Origin: a virus
DNA length: 49,967 nucleotides
Reading direction: 5' to 3' (one strand)
IMG/VR virus record: IMGVR_UViG_3300038825_001243
Span: 1-49,967 of that record
How positions within the stretch are numbered: the first letter of the stretch is position 1; each line of letters starts with the position of its first letter. Made by a program: the position numbers and the translations under genes. Under the pieces are notes generated by a model, which worked only from the letters and a program-made list of their open reading frames with translations, was not told the DNA's origin and searched no databases. Shown here piece by piece: positions 45,773 through 49,967 of this stretch.

Positions 45773-46408
45773 TTATATTCCCCTGGTCGTGCGGTCATAG
45801 TAACTCTTACGTCTTCCCCCATGTCTTGCGTTCACCCACTTTCCTACGGGTAGTTGTTGGGTAGGCCCTTCCACAGCATCTTTAGCGAGTGCGTTGTCCT
45901 TGGCCATCCTAAGTTCCTCGGCAATCTCTCTCGCGTCCATTGAGGGCATGATACGCCTACGAATACGGAACGCGAGATAAGCAGCCACAAAGTAACTAAA
46001 AGTTTCAGGCCAGGCTGAGTAATCATACCCATAATTTGTATCGTTCGATACATATTGAATGTACAGGGAGTCCATCTCTGAGTACCACCACCCTTGTTCC
46101 TCAACATACTGGTCGAAGGGAGAATTAAAGAACTCATCGGAGCATACTCTACTCGTTCTAATAAAGTCAGTTGGTTTCTCTACCGCTCTACTATATCCGA
46201 ATGCTGGTGTAACAGAAGGGCTGTAATCAAACTTAGAACTACGTAACGCGAATTTCCAGTGCCCCTGTTGTAAACAGTAGTCTCTAGATTTCGTCCACAC
46301 TTGATCTAATACGTGGCGAGGCTCTGTGTCTTCATCTACTGCAGACAGTTCACGCTCTCCCAATATAAAGAGAGCATCATTATATAAGTCTAATTGAGTA
46401 ACAGCCAT
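45773..46408 (-). CDS. gp11-like tail tube (adaptor) protein
   Basis: This 211-residue protein matches tail tubular protein A: it opens with MAVTQLDLYNDALFILGERE, continues LDQVWTKSRDYCLQQGHWKF and SYFVAAYLAFRIRRRIMPS, then a C-terminal RMAKDNALAKDA. It forms the ring between portal and nozzle. It is directly upstream of the gp12-like gene, as expected. Confidence 0.9.
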   Translation of the reverse strand: MAVTQLDLYNDALFILGERELSAVDEDTEPRHVLDQVWTKSRDYCLQQGHWKFALRSSKFDYSPSVTPAFGYSRAVEKPTDFIRTSRVCSDEFFNSPFDQYVEEQGWWYSEMDSLYIQYVSNDTNYGYDYSAWPETFSYFVAAYLAFRIRRRIMPSMDAREIAEELRMAKDNALAKDAVEGPTQQLPVGKWVNARHGGRRKSYYDRTTRGI

Positions 46409-46418
46409 CAGTTAACTC

Positions 46419-46832
46419 CTATTCGCTAAAATTCTCCATCCAAGAGGTGGCTTCATCAGAAGTGTCAAACCCATCACCCATTACCTCGTGGTCACTGTTC
46501 CGTATAACGGCCCATCCTGAATCACTACCTAGATGCTTGACAGTGTATATAGCATTGTCAGCGGGCGCTTTAAAGTTGTCTAGTTCTACAAAGTCTCTCA
46601 AACATACGTTCGCCCAGTTCTTACCGGAAGCAGTTACGATTAACTCCGCGAAGAATTTACCATCCCGTGGTAGTACTTCAATCCGTGTCATCGGGGCTAG
46701 TGACTGTGCTACGTTTGTCCAGTATTCCCTTTTAAGCATGTCTTCTATCGTCACACCAGGTGGTGGTGTAATCGCGAACACATTACGTACAAATTCTGCA
46801 GCCTTGAATTTATTACTTGCGAGTGGCTTCAT
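46419..46832 (-). CDS. Hypothetical virion-region protein
   Basis: This 137-residue protein has an alpha/beta pattern and a C-terminal 'GWAVIRNSDHEVMGDGFDTS..EA..W' motif, like small domains that sense or bind with beta-hairpins. It lies between the capsid module and the tail module, immediately after a strong terminator. No family name can be given. ATG 46832 has an AGGAG site upstream. Confidence 0.65.
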   Translation of the reverse strand: MKPLASNKFKAAEFVRNVFAITPPPGVTIEDMLKREYWTNVAQSLAPMTRIEVLPRDGKFFAELIVTASGKNWANVCLRDFVELDNFKAPADNAIYTVKHLGSDSGWAVIRNSDHEVMGDGFDTSDEATSWMENFSE

Positions 46833-46857
46833 CTGTGGTAACTCCTATTGTTATTAT

Positions 46858-46888
46858 AAAAAGGCGGGCACCCCGAAGGATACCCGCC
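46858..46888 (-). terminator. Strong intrinsic terminator with UUCG loop
   Basis: The minus-strand RNA forms an 11-bp stem (GGCGGGTATCC with GGGTGCCCGCC, with two G-U pairs) closed by a UUCG tetraloop, followed by UUUUU. It lies after the 96-aa gene and before the 137-aa gene, and would cap transcripts of the capsid module. Confidence 0.85.
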
Positions 46889-46927
46889 AAAGATACCACC
46901 ACCACAGTAAAACATCTATAGTCTATC

Positions 46928-47218
46928 TTAGTCTGAGTTAGTACCTGATCCTATAACAGTACCGTCACTCAAATCAACAGCGGTAGTCGGTGCACTTGTG
47001 CTCGCAAGCACGTAGTGTGATGTCACTACATTTGTAGCTGTATCTTTGTGCCAGAGTAGATCTCCTACCTTTATCCCTCTTGCGAGAGCATCAGTAATGA
47101 AACCATCCGCATCTGCTGCTGCTGTTGCATCAGCTGATTCGTGATACCAAAGGCGTGGCCCGGAACCTAAAGAGGCTGGGGTCAAGAGGTTAAGTGTGTC
47201 AGTCGTTGCATATGCCAT
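46928..47218 (-). CDS. Capsid decoration-like small protein
   Basis: This 96-residue protein has the pattern 'Y.....ADA......GFI.DA...GIKVGDLLWHKDTATNVVTSHYV' ending with DLSDGTVIGSGTNSD. Such small beta-barrel proteins follow major capsid genes in many podoviruses and may act as head decoration or completion proteins. It is flanked on both sides by UUCG terminators, so its expression is separated from the tail genes. Confidence 0.7.
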   Translation of the reverse strand: MAYATTDTLNLLTPASLGSGPRLWYHESADATAAADADGFITDALARGIKVGDLLWHKDTATNVVTSHYVLASTSAPTTAVDLSDGTVIGSGTNSD

Positions 47219-47231
47219 AATAAAGTTCTCC

Positions 47232-47264
47232 TAAAAAATTAATAACGCAGCCCCGAAGGGCTAC
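47232..47264 (-). terminator. Intrinsic terminator after the major capsid gene
   Basis: GTAGCCC-TTCG-GGGCTGC forms a 7-bp stem (one G-U pair) with a UUCG loop, followed after a short spacer by ATTTTTT on the minus strand. It lies 14 bases after the capsid gene stop and probably lets part of the transcripts end here, giving the capsid gene a higher dose. Confidence 0.75.
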
Positions 47265-47277
47265 GATCTACCTGCTA

Positions 47278-48111
47278 TTAGGCTCCGGCTGCAAATCCAG
47301 ATCCGTCGTGGTTAACCACGATGATACCTTCGTTTTGCAAAACTTTAGAACCCATGTAAACAGTACAACGAGCGAATGAATAATCATTTTCTTCGTTGTA
47401 TCCAACTTGTGTTTGAATACCGCCACTGTTGATCGCGTGACCAATAGCTGATTTATGGTATATGAAACACTTCTCTGCGTTCGTTGCTGCACCTGGTAAA
47501 CCAGAATGAACAATGAAGTTAACACCAGCCCAGCGGAAGAACATATTCTTGCCAGAGAAAGGTTTGTTATCAACAAAGTCAGCACTACCAAACTCAGTAG
47601 TCTGCATCAAGTACGAGTAGAAAGCTGGAGTAATTAATGCGGAGACGTTTCCATCAAATGGTACATCAGCATTGCCCAGTAACGTGGTAGCATGCATAAC
47701 CAGATCCAAACTAGCTTGAGCACTGGCGCCGGTGTTAACCGTTCCTGTGTTTAGCTCAGTAATGATGTCATCATCAATTTTACGATTGATAACATGCATT
47801 GAGGTTTCTTGCATGATCCGGCGTTGATCACCTTGTGAAGCAAAGATGTTGAAGCCGGTTTTCTTTGGTACATCATGCCACTCAACTAGTGTGGCATTTG
47901 CTTGGGTTAGTGCATCAGCACGACCCGGAATAAGACCATTAAGACCACGAGTAACTGCAGCAGCATCACCGGAATCAGCGACTAAAAAGCTAGCTGTATT
48001 GCCTTTGATTTCTACTTCAGTTGTTACGGTGTCACGAGCGTGTGATTGTAGGCGCTCGAAGCCTTGAATAAATTCTTGTCGGTATTGCGTTTGAAATGCG
48101 GATTCAGCCAT
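47278..48111 (-). CDS. Major capsid protein
   Basis: This 277-residue protein is the expected size and position: after the scaffold gene and before the decoration-like gene. Pieces typical of HK97-fold capsid proteins are HARDTVTTEVEIKGNTASFL, WHDVPKKTGFNIFASQGDQR, HVINRKIDDDIITELNTG and FSGKNMFFRWAGVNFIVHSG with IYHKSAIGHAINSGGI. About 400 copies would form the icosahedral head. GGGGAGG precedes ATG 48111 as a strong ribosome binding site. Two intrinsic terminators follow downstream. Confidence 0.88.
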   Translation of the reverse strand: MAESAFQTQYRQEFIQGFERLQSHARDTVTTEVEIKGNTASFLVADSGDAAAVTRGLNGLIPGRADALTQANATLVEWHDVPKKTGFNIFASQGDQRRIMQETSMHVINRKIDDDIITELNTGTVNTGASAQASLDLVMHATTLLGNADVPFDGNVSALITPAFYSYLMQTTEFGSADFVDNKPFSGKNMFFRWAGVNFIVHSGLPGAATNAEKCFIYHKSAIGHAINSGGIQTQVGYNEENDYSFARCTVYMGSKVLQNEGIIVVNHDGSGFAAGA

Positions 48112-48294
48112 TTGGGCCTCCCCTATAAAAGTTGAAAATAGATTCTTTCCCTATTAGCAAAGTTTCAGGGGTGCCTTTTATTTGGTGCTCCCGGGTGTCT
48201 TCTTGAGATCGGGAACCAACAAATTACTTGGGCCTTACGCTTACTAGGTTACATACTTTTCAAATAGTAGCTCATAGAAACGCATAGATCAACA
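48112..48294 (-). promoter_or_regulatory. Capsid leader region
   Basis: This 183-bp gene-free stretch between scaffold stop and capsid ATG contains a candidate promoter (48264-48292), a CCCGGG palindrome and a strong capsid ribosome binding site. No ORF with a good site is seen. It probably boosts capsid expression. Confidence 0.5.
48264..48292 (-). promoter_or_regulatory. Candidate capsid gene promoter
   Basis: On the minus strand TTGATC (48287-48292) is separated by 17 bp from TACTAT (48264-48269), a sigma70-like arrangement. It lies about 150 bp before the capsid ATG, just after the scaffold stop codon. Confidence 0.45.
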
Positions 48295-49203
48295 CTATCG
48301 GCCAATTTTTTTATGCTTTTCCTGCATCTCAAGCAACTCTCTATACCTTTCCTGTGTTTTGAGAGCATTTGGTCCTTTGTAGTATGACCCTTTAGGTCCT
48401 TCCGCCATCATCTTATTAATGGACGCTATCTCGTTCTCAACCGTATCTATGGCTGAAGCTCCGGCCTGCGGAACTACCGTGCCTAGCGGGTTTAACTGTC
48501 TGGCTACATTGTTAAGCCATCTCAACATAGTTGGATTACTAGCTACTGGGCTGCCGTCTTCTAGCCTAGCTCCCCAGATCCCCTCTTTAACCCCTGGAGG
48601 TGCTGTGTCTAAAAATGAGTTAATCATATTAAGATTCTTTTTCAGTTCCCCACCCCAGGCGTCCTCCCTAGACAGTTCCTCCTGAGCGCTCAACTCGGCC
48701 TCTGCGTCGTCTATCCCCTGTTGGGCTATCATCTCTTCCTTCATTCTCATCTGGGAGTTAACTATTGCACTAACCTCTTTATTAGAAAGGTTCAACTCGT
48801 GAGCTACTTTCTGGAACTCATCAACGATACTCTGATCCGACTCTCCAATTACCAGCCCCGTGTCCATTTCCAGCTTATACCCGTCTGCGCTTTTCGGTAC
48901 GTCATTAGCTGCACGATAGTCTAAGATGTCTCCCTCTGTGGAGTCCTTGTCGGGCTTTCCTTTCGCCTTCACACTGCCGATTTTATTCTGTGCTTCTATC
49001 CCAGCTTTGAGTGCCTCGTCCCGTGTGCCGTATCGCTCTAATCTCTTGAGGAGCTTTGCATCTCCGTCGGCGATCTTTATCCGTTCGGCTTCCCAACCGG
49101 AGACCTCTACCTTCTCTTCTGCAACGTCCTCTACAACGTCCTCTACAACGTCCTCTACAACGTCGTCCTTCACAACCTCTTCTACTACCTTATCTTCAGC
49201 CAT
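48295..49203 (-). CDS. Scaffolding protein
   Basis: The true start is ATG 49203 with AGGAGATATAAG upstream; the frame stays open for 52 more codons but lacks a ribosome binding site there. The 302-residue product is acidic and helical, with an N-terminal VEDVVEDVVEDV repeat, a middle DYRAANDVPKSADGYKL, and C-terminal basic helices (LKTQERYRELLEMQEKHKKI) suited to capsid binding. This fits T7-type scaffolds directly before the capsid gene. It should guide head assembly and then exit. Confidence 0.85.
   Translation of the reverse strand: MAEDKVVEEVVKDDVVEDVVEDVVEDVAEEKVEVSGWEAERIKIADGDAKLLKRLERYGTRDEALKAGIEAQNKIGSVKAKGKPDKDSTEGDILDYRAANDVPKSADGYKLEMDTGLVIGESDQSIVDEFQKVAHELNLSNKEVSAIVNSQMRMKEEMIAQQGIDDAEAELSAQEELSREDAWGGELKKNLNMINSFLDTAPPGVKEGIWGARLEDGSPVASNPTMLRWLNNVARQLNPLGTVVPQAGASAIDTVENEIASINKMMAEGPKGSYYKGPNALKTQERYRELLEMQEKHKKIGR
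49128..49169. repeat. 12-bp tandem repeat in scaffold gene
   Basis: A 12-bp unit close to AACGTCCTCTAC repeats at least three times and encodes acidic VEDV repeats at the scaffold N-terminus. Such a tract can change copy number by slippage in steps of four residues. Confidence 0.7.
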
Positions 49204-49226
49204 CTTATATCTCCTGTGTGGTGTTT

Positions 49227-49649
49227 TTAGAACTTTACTGTGTCTATCCCTAACCCTGAGTTTACATCTAACTCTATACCAATCGCTACTGCCTCCTCTG
49301 CTGTTGCCCCTGCCATCATCGCACCCAAAGCATAGTCGCCTCCGCTGCCTATTCCCCAAGGACTCTCGTTCATTGGGGAGAGGGTGCCATCTTCTTCATA
49401 TGACCAGGCTCCATCTTTTCCTATTATTAGCACCGAAGTATCCCTAATCTCAGGGAGCCTACTGAACCCGTTCTTCTTAAAGTGTTCTATAAACTTGAGA
49501 GCTGCTCCATACCCACCACAACAGCCTAACAAGTATACCTTGCCCTTTACCTTGATCCTCCAGATCTTGGTTCCCACCATTGGTCTACCGTTATCTGTGA
49601 TCTGTCGGTCTGAAGCTAAAGTAACTCCGCTCCACGCTATCGTCGTCAT
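49227..49649 (-). CDS. HslV-like Ntn-hydrolase protease
   Basis: This 140-residue protein looks like a proteasome-fold peptidase: MTTIAWSGVTLASD begins with Met followed by Thr2, the predicted N-terminal nucleophile after Met removal; Asp14 and Lys28 fit catalytic positions. The section WGIGSGGDYALGAMMAGATA (98-117) is very like the HslV 'AIGSGG.YA...A' segment. It is shorter than HslV and has no ATPase partner here. It sits just upstream of the scaffold gene and could process or remove the scaffold in prohead maturation. That role is inference. Confidence 0.8.
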   Translation of the reverse strand: MTTIAWSGVTLASDRQITDNGRPMVGTKIWRIKVKGKVYLLGCCGGYGAALKFIEHFKKNGFSRLPEIRDTSVLIIGKDGAWSYEEDGTLSPMNESPWGIGSGGDYALGAMMAGATAEEAVAIGIELDVNSGLGIDTVKF

Positions 49650-49651
49650 CT

Positions 49652-49936
49652 CTATTCCTTCTGTGTTTTTAGTAACGCTCCTACGTTTAGACTCATTAAC
49701 TTCACGACCTGTAGACCAGCGAATCTCCTACCAGATAAAAAGGCATGGTCTCTGTCGTTAGTCCGGTATTCTATGTTCTGGTAGTCTGCTGCTTTATGAA
49801 GTATCCAGTTTAGTGCTCGGATTTGTTGTTTGTCATCAGCCTCACCCGCAGCTAATGCCTGTATAGCGGTGGCATCAGCAGGTGTGTACACTGGAGGGAT
49901 TAATGGACTGGGCTGCTCAATCTTTTTTGTGGGCAT
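49652..49936 (-). CDS. Hypothetical 94-residue protein upstream of HslV-like gene
   Basis: The protein begins with a Pro-rich stretch (QPSPLIPPVYTPADAT) and continues as a helical domain with DKQQIRALNWILHKAADYQN, then DRDHAFLSGRRFAG. On the closed circle it follows the portal gene. AGGAGC precedes ATG 49936. Short proteins of this pattern lie between portal and scaffold in several podoviruses; function unknown. Its 5' end is duplicated at 1-68. Confidence 0.65.
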   Translation of the reverse strand: MPTKKIEQPSPLIPPVYTPADATAIQALAAGEADDKQQIRALNWILHKAADYQNIEYRTNDRDHAFLSGRRFAGLQVVKLMSLNVGALLKTQKE

Positions 49937-49967
49937 ATATTTTTATGCTCCTATTATTATTATTATT

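Noticed and set aside
49204-49359. Scaffold protein extended by 52 residues
   Set aside because: The extension overlaps the HslV-like gene out of frame, is Arg/Gly-rich and lacks a ribosome binding site; ATG 49203 has AGGAG.
48926-49447. 173-residue open frame on the plus strand across scaffold and protease genes
   Set aside because: Low-complexity Ser/Thr repeats mirror the scaffold repeats on the other strand, and two well-supported genes lie opposite.

Overview
The window is an essentially complete genome of a tailed, podovirus-type bacteriophage. Its first 99 bases (1-99) are repeated exactly as its last 99 (49869-49967), which is how a circular or circularly permuted genome looks after assembly; the unique length is then 49,868 bp. 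Evidence for a podovirus is a T7-type portal, gp11-like and gp12-like tail-tube/nozzle proteins, a gp14-like core protein and very large ejection proteins, with no tape measure, tail sheath or tail terminator. A nested Rz/Rz1 spanin pair and strong AGGAGG-type ribosome binding sites point to a Gram-negative, probably proteobacterial host. I see no integrase, repressor, partition gene or phage RNA polymerase, so host RNA polymerase is presumably used.

Layout: a divergent control region (about 9978-10218) launches two transcription units. Rightward (10219-20957): many small unknown early genes, then a replication/recombination cassette of Cas4/RecB-like DUF2800 nuclease, DUF2815 ssDNA-binding-like protein, family A DNA polymerase with proofreading exonuclease, deoxynucleoside monophosphate kinase, DUF7220-like membrane protein, RMF-like peptide, VRR-NUC nuclease, Cys-rich small protein and SNF2-type helicase. 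Leftward (9977 down to 98, across the circle junction, then 49936 down to 20963): primase-helicase, a second RMF-like peptide, a probable replication origin (7436-7732, with a perfect DnaA box and repeats), a small unknown gene, a 78-nt tmRNA-like RNA gene, an HNH nuclease, small terminase, fibre/decoration-like proteins, large terminase, portal, an HslV-like protease, scaffold, major capsid protein, tail proteins, three ejection proteins including a 3928-residue polyvalent protein, two tail fibres with related N-termini, a YciA-like acyl-CoA thioesterase, and the lysis cassette (holin candidate, M15 peptidase, Rz, Rz1). The two units converge with only 5 bp between their last genes.

How it works together: the early unit makes the replication and nucleotide machinery, and the late unit packages DNA by terminase, builds the head and tail, injects the core proteins with the genome, and lyses the cell. 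The most unusual elements are the 78-nt RNA, which looks like the tRNA-like domain of tmRNA (G3:U70 pair, GG-N-AUCGAC segment, no canonical D stem, long second stem, standard T arm) with the tag-coding part absent; two separate ribosome-modulation-factor-like peptides; and a metabolic thioesterase. Together the first two suggest that this phage targets the host ribosome or its rescue pathway, which is inference.
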